This document shows, one piece after another, positions 34,292-46,437 of a DNA stretch of 64,000 bases. The translations under genes and the position numbers were made by a program. The stretch spans positions 21,957 through 85,956 of the forward strand of contig MNCI01021578.1 of assembly GCA_015680685.1 (NCBI GenBank), in the 5' to 3' direction. How positions within the stretch are numbered: the stretch's first letter is position 1; each line of letters begins with the position of its first letter. The DNA is from Gnetum montanum. Its lineage: Eukaryota > Streptophyta > Gnetopsida > Gnetales > Gnetaceae. The notes under the pieces are model-generated. The model did not search any database. It was not told the origin of the DNA and saw nothing but the letters and a program-made list of their open reading frames with translations.

Positions 34292-36600
34292 ATGTCTTCT
34301 TCTTCTTGTCATAAGAGCATTTCACCACCTAGGGATCATATAAGAAATAGTTGGCAGTCTAAAACACATAACCTAAATCCACCAGTTCCTCAACAATATA
34401 GGGTGGTATATACTCATCCCGATGATTATATACCCAATTTTATTTTTATCCTCCATTAGGATGAATAGATGCGCTGAAGAGACTTACAAGGTAACATAGT
34501 GTTACCTCCATATCATGCAGTCCCCAACATGCTCCTCCGTGCTTTCACACAGATCAGCATGACTTAGCTCTATGTTGAATACGTTGTGGAAGATTTTGAC
34601 ATGAGGGATTACCATCCCACAGCCACACATGCATTTAAGGGACTCAAGGCAGGAGAGCCACCATACACTGTTGAAGGGGAAAGGGCTCCTGCATGTCCTA
34701 AGCAAAATTGGAGATGGTGAACCACTTATAACAGGTTCTCTATCGAAAGATGTTTCCCCTTCTAACAATAGTGAGGAGGTGGGGTATCAGAACCTACGCT
34801 CCATGATACACAACCCTGGTTTTGATCCCCATGAACACCAACTATTCATTGAGGGAACAACAACACATGACAAGGACAAGCACTCAGATCGTCATCACGA
34901 TCAGGGCCGAAGCCACAGAAGAGAAGGTAAGAAACATGATCATGGCGATGGGTCTTCTTCTTCTTCCCCTTCATCACATCATTCACCTTCTCCTTCCACA
35001 TTAGGGTGCAGTCATAGAGAGCATAACGGTGAGGATCAGGGTAAGCAAAATGAGAGACCTCAATGAGAGAGTCGAGAGAGAGGATGAGGGCAGTCANACC
35101 CCTAATTGCCACCTGAAGCATGCTAGATATAACAGAGGTTGTGAGAATACCAACATCCCATGCTATATATAATAGAGGCTATGAGAAAGATAGTCAGATC
35201 CAGAGATTGGATATGAATAACATCCCATGATTTGAAGGGGGATACAACGTGGATCCACAAAATCATTTATAGGAATTCCATGATGCCTGCACCTTGAAAA
35301 CATAGAAAACGAGTGGCAGAAATTAAAGTTGTTTCCTAGGACACTCATAAAGGAAGCAGAGAGTTGGTACCGGTCCTTAGAACTGGAAACCATTAGGAGG
35401 TGGAGTACGATGTTAGAACTCTTCAATGATAAATATCAAATGTACTCCAGAGTGTCTAATTTGCATAAGCAGATCCAAGGATGGAAACAAGGTACTCATG
35501 AACCCTTGGATGCTACCATGGGCCGGTATTATGCACTGTTAGATTGTTACGCAGGCCATGGTTATGCACAAGAGGATCAACTTCACCATCTCGTAGATGG
35601 GCTAAGGTATGAAACTAGGCGAACCCTTGGGACTTATGCCCAAGGAAGACTATCATAACTTAGATCCCATGAAATTCATCAATTGTTAGAGCAAGTAGCC
35701 AAAGAAGAAGGGGAGCTACAAAAAAGAGAAAGCACGAAAGAATATAACCGTGATCCCTCCCTTCGAAAGAAGGGAGTGAGATTTTGTGATGAAGCGGATG
35801 AGTCACCACTCGAAGAGTTGGTGAATAGAAAAACCTTCCCACTTCAAAAGCTAACAATAGAAGTATCAGCTAAGGAAGATGAAGTATGAAGCTCCTTAGA
35901 CAGTAAAATTGAAACTTTCCTAAAGATTGTAGAGGAATCTAAGGAGGAACGAAGTAGTGACAAGGACAAGAAAAAGCAGAGAGATTCAGGCCATTCATGT
36001 GATAAGGGTAAGGAAAAAATGAATATCTCCAATGAGGTTGTGGATTTGAATACAGATGATGATGGTGGATGTGAGATCTACCAATATGACCATCCTAAGG
36101 GATGTTGTCCGATCATCTCATATCTACAAGAGTCTGGGGTGTATGCACTCAACCCAAGAATTAACAGACGGCAAACATCCCAAAGGTTACCTTATCCTCA
36201 AGGTAATCCAAGACAGTTCCACCAACCATTGACATACTATTCAAGTGGAACTCCACGACAACCCATCGGGCAACATTAGCAGTGGCAATACCCACAGTCA
36301 TGGGGGATGCCACCATCGAAACAACAGTACCCTTATCGACAACCCGATCCTTATGGCTACTATGTGTAGCAGCCGATTTCTCCAAGTGACTCCATGGGTC
36401 ACACAACTCCCCAACATCACTACCAAGTTCGAGAGTACTTTAGAAGGACTCCTTCTCCTCCGAGAGATGCTCCACATCCATACCATCCTCTAAATCTGTC
36501 CTCCTCTCTTCCATCGATAGTTCCCATATCACCCGCTCCAACAATGCAAGGGGGAACTCCCCACTCAACTGCAACAACATAACTCTACGAGAGTTGTAAA
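34292..36600 (+). pseudogene. Gag of A2, decayed
   Basis: The proposed start is ATG 34292 (MSSSSCHKSISPPRDH), 141 bases after the LTR. A Ser/His-rich segment with a run of Ser codons lies at 34950-34990. The Gag core is open at 35329-35658: FPRTLIKEAESWYRSLE, RRWSTMLELFNDKY, then a helical stretch ending TLGTYAQGRLS. It continues at 35683-35889 with a DPSLRKKGVRF motif and a Lys/Glu-rich linker. A 36019-36279 segment and a Pro/Tyr/Gln-rich tail (36380-36580) lead into the protease. Several stops, one N (35097) and frameshifts break it. The product would form the particle core. Confidence 0.8.
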
Positions 36601-36779
36601 CATTCAACCCACTGCTAGTTCTAAAAATCGTAAGAAGAGAAGACCTTTCTTTAGAATCAAAAGCCCAAACAAGCTCTCACACCCACAAGTGGTTGAGTCT
36701 ATGATCACTCCTCCAACACATAAGGCTACGGAGCTCCCTTCAAACCAATATTAGAGCTCAACACATACAATTATGTTAA

Positions 36780-37320
36780 CACATACCGTAACTGATTAGA
36801 TCAAGTTAGGCCACCTTCCTAGGAAACTATATAATCCTGGAAGTCCCCCAATCTACCTCCAAGTCATCGGGAATGAACCTCATAAGGCTCTTCTTGACCT
36901 AGGTTCTAAAGTTAACTTAATATCACGAGAAATGTATCAAGCTTGGAACCTACCCCAACTTAAGAAGAGAAACATTCAACTAGAGCTAGTTGACCAGTCC
37001 ATCATCATTCCCTTGGGATTGGTGGAAGACATCATTACCATTATGTGTGGTTGGTCATACCCAACTGATTTCTTGGTGATAGAAGTCAACAGCAATGAAG
37101 GGGACTTCCCAATTATAATGGGAAGGGCATGGCTAAGCACAATAGATGCATGCCTAGGGATCCACGATCTTTTCTTGGAAATATTTAAGGTAAACATTTA
37201 TGGAAAGATCGAGAAGAAGAAAGTTTCATGCATCACATATAGTGACTCATCGAGTGACGACATGGAGGAATGCTCCACATCTCCTACATGCAACAGGTAT
37301 GCCCTAGAAACTCTAAGATA
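36780..37320 (+). pseudogene. Aspartic protease of A2, active site altered
   Basis: A domain homologous to A1 240-810. The active-site triplet at 36896-36904 reads D-L-G instead of D-S-G, which would impair catalysis in this family. An open 129-residue stretch (36932-37321) covers the flap and the FPIIMGRAWLS motif (about 37100-37135). A frame break separates the two halves. No RT follows. Confidence 0.8.
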
Positions 37321-39526
37321 AAGGTGCCTATATGTAGCAACCACACAACAAGTAGACACCTTGTGGTTGACAAATATTTGAAAGAGCAATCCACCAATGT
37401 GCATGGAATGAACTGGGGGAACAACTCATGTCCATAACAAAGGCATAGATACATTCAAATATGAGCGTTGCCGACTTCCACCCCTTAATCTAAGAACATC
37501 AATTGGGAGAAGTTGGACACTTCTAAGAAATTCAAATAGGTGCTCATTATTTCAAATCTCTCCCTTTCCATTTAGTCATTGGGGATATGGCCACCTATGC
37601 TAATCATTTGGGGCCCTTAGTTCTTTTTAAGTTTTTTTTACATGTTTTTTTTACACATTTTTTTTACACGTTTTTGTTTTACACATTTTTGTTTTACATT
37701 TTTTTGTTTTACAAATTTCTTTAAATTTTCTTGTTTTTGTTTTACACCATCATTTATACCTTTTTCATTTCCTGTGTGTGTATGTGTGTGTGACTTATCC
37801 ATCTTGTAAGTTTGTCACCCAATAAGTGTTCTTCATGATGGTATGAATTGTTTTTATATTGATTGCTAATGTTTGGTTTTTACCTTTAAGTTATGATGTT
37901 GATACTAAGGTATGTTTCTTTTGATATAGTAGGCAATGAGTTCACTTCATCCATACATCCACAAATTTCTATGGTCTCTCTTTGCTTGGAAATGTATAGT
38001 CCCTTTCTAAATAGACTATTAACGAATCGGTGACTGGGCATTTCTCAAACTAAGGAAGGACTCAAGGATTGACAAGGGTGTGACTTCAAGGGAACTTGAT
38101 GCATTTGTGTTGGCCATTCTCTTTGGTTCTTAGATGTTTTTTTCTTGAGTTTTCTTACCGTTTTGACGTTACCCAATTATTGGAAAGTTGAGCAAATAAA
38201 AATAACAAAGTCTTTGCATGGTGTGGTTCTCATGCATAAACACATAAAAAAATAGTAAGAATTCAAAGCACACCCCTTAGACAAAATAATCCTTTGGGCT
38301 ACAAGCACTAGTTATGAAACTAAAATAAAAATGTTCCCTCTAACTAAGGCCCTTCTCGCTTCCCATTCTCTCCTCCTTGTTTCATCGAAATGGTGGTGGC
38401 TCTTGGGTGAAGGCATTCTTGTTACTTCAAGAGGATGGATTGGCCGAATGCATTAATGTGAAGTCACTAGAAGTGGTTTGTTTGAGGCTAGACTTGGAAT
38501 GGGATCTGCTAAGTCACATTAATCATGAACTACACAAGGGGCTGTACACCACCTTGTTCTTGGGTTCCATTTCATTCTCTCCTCTCCATCCTTCTCTCCA
38601 TTATTCACCTCATTACCAGTTGTATCATTAGCATATATTTTGGTTGATGCATTGTTTTCTTTTTGGTAAATTCTTGCGGTTAAGACTTCAACTCTTGTTC
38701 CAAATGACATTCTTAGAGCCTACGGACTCTTTGAATGTGGGTATGTCAGGGCATTAAGGGCATGAGCCTGCTTTGGGAAGGATCCACTGACATTTCTATT
38801 TGGTGCGCCAATTAAATTCTTTCCTTTAACATTTTTGCAATCAACTTTATTTTGTTCATTTCCATCTTGACATCCATTTCATCGACGTTATAGTTGTCTC
38901 CTTTTCTGCATCTTTCTTGTTCTTGATTCTTTCTCCATTCTATTGCTACCAGAGGTTTTCTCTTATTCATGGGCATCCAGACCCAAATTTTTTTGATTTT
39001 CTCCTAACCCCTGCACCTTCAGTAGTCACCAATCTTATATGTCCAGATCTGCATCAGCCATACCACAACCCAGCCAATGGACCTTTCACCAAAGCAAGGT
39101 ATCAATTGCATTATGATTCATTCACCCTTGCTACCATAAATACTATGTTGTGTGTGCATATGACAATCATACAACAGCGGATTACATCTTGAGGGAACAC
39201 TTGGAATGAAGCGGTGCTAAAACAGCTATGCAAAGAACGAGATGGATAGCACACTTATAGATGGACAATGAAAGGCGCAATCTTGGCGTTGGCAGCAACA
39301 AAACTTCTTTCACTCTCTCTTTCTCAACTATCAAATGAGGCCAAATGTCAAATGTATAAGGTGTTCACTCTTGTTGTCATGAATACCAGTTTTTTCTTAT
39401 CTTGTAATGATGATCTGTTCACATGTCATCCCATTCACCATTAGTTCCATTTGAGTCAATAATCCCATACCATCCCAATATTTTGTAAGGAACTTGAAGA
39501 TGAGTTTTTTTTCAGTTAGAAGGGTA
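37321..39526 (+). other. 3' noncoding region of A2
   Basis: Colinear with A1 811-2955. The T-rich tract is expanded: about ten TTTTTGTTTTACA-like units at 37618-37745, then a TG repeat near 37773-37792. It ends with GTTAGAAGGGTA (39515-39526), the weakened polypurine tract. There is no pol and no aORF. Confidence 0.7.
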
Positions 39527-40436
39527 TGATGGGATGCGATATCGCATGGGCCATGATATCGCGTACACGATATCGCATCCCCTGCGATATCACGTACGTG
39601 ATATCGCATACATGATATCGCAATGCATCATCATACGTGATATCGCGGCCATACGATATCACGTACGTGATATCTCGTACACGATATCACAGTGCACCAT
39701 CATATCTATAAATAAGAGATGGCTCTCCCTTGTTTCTTATTCTAGGCCTAGACCATAGTGAAACTTTGGCAGTTTGATCCCTCTAGAGATAGAATATTTT
39801 CCATGTGCCTGCAGTAGGAGCTCCACAGTGAACATATCTTTATTCGAGCAAATATTATACCTGAACACATGTTTGTGTACGACAATAAAGACAAACTTCT
39901 TGGATAAACCTTGCAGGGCATGGAATAGGCTAACTAGGACTTTTATTTATTGTTATTTATTGTTTATCATTTAATTTCTTTATTAGTCATTAATTCTCTC
40001 TCAACCCTTCTCTCCTAGTTAAGTGCCTCAGTACGACCGCTTCGAGCACATGCGTTACGCTTGGTGATCCCAACAACGATTAGCATTTGGTAACCAAGGT
40101 TGCATCGGTTCAGGGTGTGAATGGTAAGTGGGAACAGATACTGAAGCTAGGTTAATTAAGGCTTATTTAGTTAGTTAAAGTTAGTTAATTAGTCTCTTCA
40201 CCCTTCACCTTGTCAGGATAGGAGATAAAAATAGAAAAGATATAAAAATCATATACCTCAGACTTAACCATACACCATGAAAAATACAAGTAAGTCTAGG
40301 AAGATAACGAATAATTAACCTTAAGTGTTCCATGAGGCATGTAGGCACTTAGTCTATGGAGTTCGACCAGNTGACCAAGGTTCCCATCACTGATGATGAG
40401 TGGCGAGGTACCCCTACACTCAACCATACGAATACA
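39527..40436 (+). repeat. 3' LTR of A2 (end misassembled)
   Basis: Colinear with the 5' LTR to 40370. It then meets a single N, followed by a 65-base block that is the reverse complement of the true LTR end plus flank. About 17 bases present in the 5' LTR (34090-34106) are missing at the join. TATAAATA is at 39717-39724. Confidence 0.9.
39535..39724 (+). promoter_or_regulatory. LTR promoter of A2 (3' copy): expanded GATATCGC array and TATA box
   Basis: Ten GATATC-centred units, several linked as CGTACGTGATATCGC, between 39536 and 39690, ahead of TATAAATA (39717-39724). Units are near-perfect palindromes and CpG-rich, and retain more CpG than the 5' copy. Confidence 0.65.
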
Positions 40437-40437
40437 N
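40371..40437. other. Misassembled 65-base inversion between two Ns
   Basis: Positions 40372-40436 are flanked by single Ns (40371, 40437). Read in reverse they give the LTR end (CTCATCA), the target duplication and 20 bases of C3 flank. Those same 20 bases recur in direct orientation at 40438-40457. This is best explained as a gap-filling contig placed in the wrong orientation. Confidence 0.9.
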
Positions 40438-41150
40438 CAGTGATGGGAACCTTGGTCGAAACTACCCTATTTTGGCCTAGAATTAACTTTGAATCACATT
40501 TAAAACTTCTACATACATCACCTAACCCTTCAAAGGTTCAATTCTATCCTTTGAATCTATATTTTGCTCAAGATTTGAGCCTTTTTTATCAATTGTCTCA
40601 CATTTACATTTTTCTCCCATCATTTGTTGTTTGGCCCTCCATAGGAGATGAACACTTTGCAACTTATCAATAAAGCATTTTATTGTTTGAGAAGGATTTG
40701 GAACCTTTTCCTTATACCAAAGAATCTCACTTTCATTATTTTATGCTTGTTTACTCGCATTCTATACTTAGAATTTTCTCTCATACATCACATTCTATAC
40801 TTAGTCAAAATTTTTAGCATTTTAAACTTACTTATTTTCTTATATAAAAATTTCATTTTTCAGGAAGGAATCTAACATCCTTCTTCTTACATAATAATAT
40901 TAATATTTTAACATTTTATGTTCTTTTATATAATTTTTACATGTAGTTTTTATTCCATCTCTCACACTACATTCCATACTTAGTCAAATTTTTAACATTT
41001 TTATACTTAGTTGTTTTTTAGCATAAAAAATCCATCCTTTGGGGAGGAAACCAAGACCCTTCCTTTCATATTATAGCTAGACTATTTTAATATTTTATGC
41101 TCTTTATCTATATGTTACACTTAATTTTTATTTTATCATTCATAGCTTAT
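40438..41150 (+). repeat. C3 LTR, continuation after A2 (right limit approximate)
   Basis: Starts with the flank that joins to 33295 once A2 and one target copy are removed. The right limit is estimated from the length of the C2 LTR; no clear LTR end was found. Confidence 0.35.
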
Positions 41151-44100
41151 TCTCCTTTTAGTTGTACTGGGATTCTTTTATGACATTGAACATTATTAGC
41201 TTATCTCCATTCTGATGAGCAACTTTTTGATCTTAAATTGTTACTTTTATTTCACTATTATAATATACTCTTAATTTAAGATACAATCATTATTTTCTTA
41301 ACTTAATTCATTAGCAACTATGAAACATTATGACAATTCATCAAGAGTAAAAACTCCTTACAAAGTATAAAGAAACTGAAGTCCTTGCTTTGTGAAAAGA
41401 TACACATAAGAAAGTATATAGAAGTAAGTGAGAAAAAATATAGAATAGAAAGATAACGAAAAGTGGCATTAGAATAATAATCACAAAAGGATCTATAAAC
41501 TAAATGGTTATAATGATAGTCATTCATAAAAGTACAAATGATTCATAAACCAAAGGGTGTTGATTGCTTTATTAGGTAGATACTATTGGGTAGATAATTA
41601 TATAGCTAGATTTGTGGTATACTTCATGTACATGGATAAGTTAGCTCGAATGGACATATATATATGTGGTTTGAACATATATTATTAATGATTGAACAAC
41701 ATGAAAAAGGGTTTTGAATTATTTGAAATGTTAAAAAATTAATTATCCTTTAATACTATTTGTTTTTATTTTTTGACATATAAGAAAGTGGATAATGTGG
41801 AGCATCATTTATTATTTGGACTTTTGAAGGTATCATTGATGGTAAGAGAAGAAAATCCAACCTTCCATCAACATTTATATCATAACTTGAAATTTCATAT
41901 AGGTTAAATTATTTAATTTAAATTGTCAAATACATTTCAATAAGTTATTTTTCATTCTATTAGATAAATAATAGGATTAAATTAGTTTTTGACTAAAGTG
42001 GATGCACTCTACTTATTAAATTATTTTGTTAAAGTTGTGTATCCTTTGCTTCTTGCTTGCACTTATATTCTATATAGTTTTCCTTTTATATATTTAACAG
42101 TTGAATGTTAAAATCAAATTACCTAATTCATTGAACATTTAGGGCCTACCCATGTTATACCTTGTAATTTTTTTATCATCAAATTACAATTCAAAGTTTA
42201 TTTTCAATTAAACCTAAATATTAGTTATAATAGTCTTCTTAACAAAGTTCTTTCATATTAATGTCCTACTTGAATATGATCTTACTAATGTGTTCAAGAC
42301 ATTCAAAACTGCTATTTTTGGGGTAGAAGTTGTAGACCCAAAATATAATATTAATAATAACCAAAACTTTTAGAGGATATAACATGCTTAACACTAAGTA
42401 GAAAACACCAAAAAAATGGAAAGGAACAACTTTCCAATTTTAGGGATGTCTACTTAGTTCTACAACCTTAGAATTAATGCTTTGAAAACTCAAGAAAGAA
42501 AAATTAATTATTAGTATGAAGGATGCTCCTAGTTCTAACAACATTTACATCACTTTCAATATCAATACTTAAACTTAAAATAGCAAAAGTGCTAGTTTTA
42601 ATCCTTGTTTATAGAATTACAGATGTAATGTTTGTTTTATAGAAATTTTATTTTCCCTAAATATCCCATATGAAATATGGGTTTTAGATAAGAAGTTATA
42701 CTATAAGTGGTCCATGTTTCCTTTTCCCTTTCCTCTCCCATAAACCTTATTTCCTCAAAAATCATAAGTCTATTTTCACATTTGTGTGGGTAAGCCTAGC
42801 ATGTTATGTTGTGAAAAAGAAAACCATGCATGATTGCATGTATTCTAAATATGTGTCACATTGCATGTCATCTTCTCATCCTACAAATTGGTCTTTACCC
42901 TTCCTTCTTATTACATTTTTATATATGGGAGACCTAATATTTATGTATTGGAAGAAAAAGAAAGAGGATTGTAGGAGTTTACACAAGAAAAAGAAAATAA
43001 AGAAAGAGATTTTGAAGCTATTCCTTCTAAGAGAAGTCAAGACCTGGGCATCAATGAAGTAGAGTGTAGTATCTATCCAAAGCTACATCTAGTGACTCAT
43101 GTGTCTTGCTTCCATCCTTGTATTTTCCTCCTTATATTTGATACAATAGTGTACATTTAGCATGGTACTTTATCTCTAAATGGAGTTAGAATTTAATAAC
43201 CTATACTAGCTTTCAACTTTTTTTCTTCAATGTCGAAGGGAATAATTTTTTATTTGCCACTTATTCTTTATGCTTTGTGAGATGTAGGCATTATGAAAGG
43301 CTTGAAAATGATTTCAACATTATATCTACAAGTGTTCTTGCAAAGGTCAATACACCAATCTAATCCATTCCTTTGCTTTGTTAACTACTAAATCTACAAG
43401 TGTTCTTGTCAGATCTGCATCAAATGCATGCATCGAAGAAAGAATGAGGTAACATAGCTTCTTGTTAGATACCTTTGATTCTTAGTACAAATTCTATAAT
43501 ATTTTTATCAAGTTCACATTCTCTCATTTATTTTGTAATCTAGATCTACCTTCTTTAGTTTTCTATTTTTGGGTTTTATCAAGATCTATTTCAAATCTCT
43601 TTCCAGCATTTACCTTTTGGATCTAGCTTTTCCATATCTGTCTTATTTCATGTTCTATTTTTAATAATTTTTATTGTAGGCCACATGCATGCTCTTTTCC
43701 ATGCAATACAACACCCTGTCTTATTTCACTCTGGGTTATACACATTTTTCCTTTTTATTTTTCTCAAGTAGTTTACACACATACATTTTTTTTACTTACT
43801 TTATATCTCCTAATATTTAGTAAAAATGTTTGGATCAATTTGTTAGATTTTTCCAATGACCTATAAGTTCCCATTTAATTTGAGGAAGATTAATTAAAAG
43901 ATAGGTTTTTCTAGACCATTTGGTGGCCATGAAATCACCTAGCTTAGTTTCATGGTTGGTAGTGTTGGATCTTGGATTACAACATCTTTTTGGTACTATA
44001 AAGAGGGCCTCCATGAAAGTAAATGTTGTTTCTAGGATTTTCTCCTTCCTTACATTTTTATGTTATTTTTCTACACCTTCTAAGTTTTAATGACATGTTA

Positions 44101-44339
44101 CATCAAAACACTAATGTCACATTAATTTTCTATGACTCCATCATCATCGCAATGATTTTCTTTGCAATCAAGCTTTTACATACTTTTTCTCTGATGTGCT
44201 ACATTGAAACACTGATGTCATGTCAATTCTTTATGACTTCAATTTTTTTGTTGAACAAAACATTCTTACCATTTCTTTAATTATGAACCTATTTGTAGGA
44301 ACAATCTAACATACTAGTAATAATCTATGAAGTCACTAT
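41151..44339. other. AT-rich spacer without recognised genes
   Basis: No coding region is supported on either strand; the open stretch 42784-43062 has no recognisable motif. A 50-base diverged duplication lies at about 44092-44141 and 44191-44240 (ACATCAAAACACTAATGTCA versus ACATTGAAACACTGATGTCA). It may hold the decayed 5' LTR and leader of element D. Confidence 0.35.
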
Positions 44340-45389
44340 TTGTAGTTTTAGTTATGGCCTCATCATCAACTTCAAGTTTATCTAAGATCTAAAAGCTCAT
44401 AAAATTGAGGAGGAATCAGGGATTTTTACATGAACTAATCCTAAAGAACTACAAAATAGCCTATGTCAAATGAGAGCTAGGCTATCTTCTCACCTCAAAC
44501 ATGTTCAAGCTCATGACAGAGTATGAGTGGACTAATGATCTACTATACTTCCTTCTTAATCCAAATTGTCTAATCAAAGTAGATAATGAGGAAGCTAAGG
44601 AAATAGTAGAGTTCATCATGGAGTAGGAGAAGATGCAAGAGTACATTCATCTACAAATTTAGAAGACTAGAATGAGAAACATCCTAGATCTACCTCTAAG
44701 TCCTCACATCACTCTTAGAGGAGGAGAGGAAGTGTAACCTTTGAGTGTGACATTCACTTGATACATAAAGACAAAAATCAACCAATAGAGAAACATGGAA
44801 AAATTAACCCTCTCTTTTATCACATTCATAACATCAACATCATATTTTCTCAAAGCACTTTTCCTAGATCTATTCTATTCACTACCAAACCTCTCAACCT
44901 TCTCATAAGCTCTATTTCACCATACCAACTATTCTTGTCTAATAATAATACCAATCATCACTCCATTTTCTAATCCTCTATTGCACCTTTTGGAACCATC
45001 CATTCTATCCCTTAACCATAATTTACTATGCCTCCTTTTCAATCTTTTTCACTTCCTACTCTTACTACTATGTTGTTTAACATTCCTCAATCTACTAGCA
45101 TGCTTTCTTTTCCAATATACCCAACTAATCTAGATGCATTGGGTATACCTACTTCTAAACCCTTTTGATTCATTCCCTATGTAACATCATCACTTGCTAC
45201 TACAACTCAACCTACTATTAACTCTACTAAAATAGATTTACAATTGTTGGTACTACTTAACAACATGATGTTCTATCTTCAAAACACTGAAGACAAAGTG
45301 GCAAAAGCATTATGCATGCAAGGAAATTTTCTTGGTTTCTTGAACCAAGTCTTAAGTGATCCCATAATTTCTATGATTTCTTTGCTAGT
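44340..45389 (+). pseudogene. Gag N-terminal part of Tat-like element D
   Basis: Decayed coding sequence that continues, after removal of A3, into the Gag core at 58268. Open pieces include 44758-44973 (Ser/Pro/Phe-rich). The last stretch, 45230-45389, reads LQLLVLLNNMMFYLQN, then EDKVAKALCMQGNF, typical of the region just before the Gag core in these elements. It ends at CTAGT (45385-45389), the left copy of the A3 target duplication. Confidence 0.5.
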
Positions 45390-46284
45390 TGATGAGCGGT
45401 GAGGTACCCCTATGCCCAACCATATGAATCAAGGGAATTCACATGTGACTCAGTCAAATTCCACAGACTGTAAGCACTTGCATACACTAAACTCTAACCA
45501 GCAAAACCTTAGTTAGAACAATCATTGTCTTCCCAACCTCACTTGTAATATTCTAAAGCCATGGTTAGGTGAGATTAAGGAAAATTATTTTTATTCGTTT
45601 TCTTTTTATCTTTTAAAGTTTAATTATTTAATTGTAGGGAATGGAAAGTTTTGTAATTTATAATTGTTCTACTTTATCGCTTAACTCTCCCTAGCATAAG
45701 CAATTGACCCCATCTTCCATGCACATCCTGAGCATACCCTAACCATTGCTAGGTTACCAAATGTTAAGCGTCACTAGGTTACCAAGTGTTTGATATATGT
45801 TCAAGATGGTCGTGCCTATGGTTCTCATAAAATCTAAATGGACAATAACAGTAAAGTGATAATAATAAAAGCTTCTAAAACTATTAAAGCATTGAAATAT
45901 TAAACTGTTAAAATGCTTACGTGATTTCATCCAAATGCTGCAAGGAATGCTCAAAAAGCTCATCTTTATTGCCAATCACACCAATGGGCTCAAGTACATT
46001 ATTGCTCAAATAAAGATCCATACATCTTTCTCACACCTACTGCAGGCACTTGGAAAATATTCTAACTCTTACAGAAACAAACTACAAGAGTTTTTCTACA
46101 ACTACTCCAAAATATTTCATAAATGAGATGAGCACACGCATCTTTATAGTTATAGAAAGACTATGCATTAACGAGGTCACATCAATGCATGGACGAATAC
46201 ATCGACAGGGTCACGTCACCGTGGCCACGTCAATAGGGTTCTATTAACATGACCCAGTTGACATATCGACTGAACACTTCATCA
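45390..46284 (-). repeat. 3' LTR of A3 (left end)
   Basis: 895 bp. Its plus-strand text begins TGATGAGCGGTGAGG and ends CACTTCATCA. Aligns end to end with 57373-58267 with roughly one difference per nine bases in the first 180 bases compared. Confidence 0.9.
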
Positions 46285-46300
46285 TACCCCCACAACTGTG
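46285..46300 (-). other. Polypurine tract of A3
   Basis: On the minus strand CACAGTTGTGGGGGTA directly precedes the 3' LTR, equivalent to CATGGGGGTA before the A1 LTR. Confidence 0.75.
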
Positions 46301-46437
46301 TGGAAACTCATCCTTGAGTTTATTACAATTTGAAAGGTATGAAGTTATTACACCACACATGATGAAACACATCTACATAAACACTAACTCTATTAACATA
46401 CCAAGTGCTCAGGTGTACCAAAAAAAATAAATTACAA

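Larger units (their letters stand above)
33296..40436 (+). mobile_element. Complete Athila-like non-autonomous element A2
   Basis: A 7.1 kb element with 5' LTR (33296-34149), primer site (34151-34168), decayed gag, protease, noncoding 3' region and 3' LTR (39527-40436). It lacks RT, RNase H, integrase and the extra ORF, like A1. The target duplication is TCAGT: it is at 33291-33295 on the left and, reading the misoriented 65-base block at 40372-40436 in its correct orientation, directly after CTCATCA on the right. It is inserted in the LTR of C3. The two LTRs are still very alike, so A2 is younger than its host. Confidence 0.9.

Noticed and set aside
34629-35066. 145-residue plus-strand frame with Ser/His-rich end as a separate gene
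   Set aside because: It is part of the A2 gag, frame-shifted; it matches the position of the His/Asp/Arg-rich part of A3 gag.
39535-39700. GATATCGC array as a CRISPR-like array
   Set aside because: Units are about 10 bases with very short irregular spacing inside a plant LTR; no uniform repeat or spacer and no cas gene.
42784-43062. 92-residue frame in the spacer
   Set aside because: No motif, Lys-rich low-complexity end, no homologous block elsewhere in the window.
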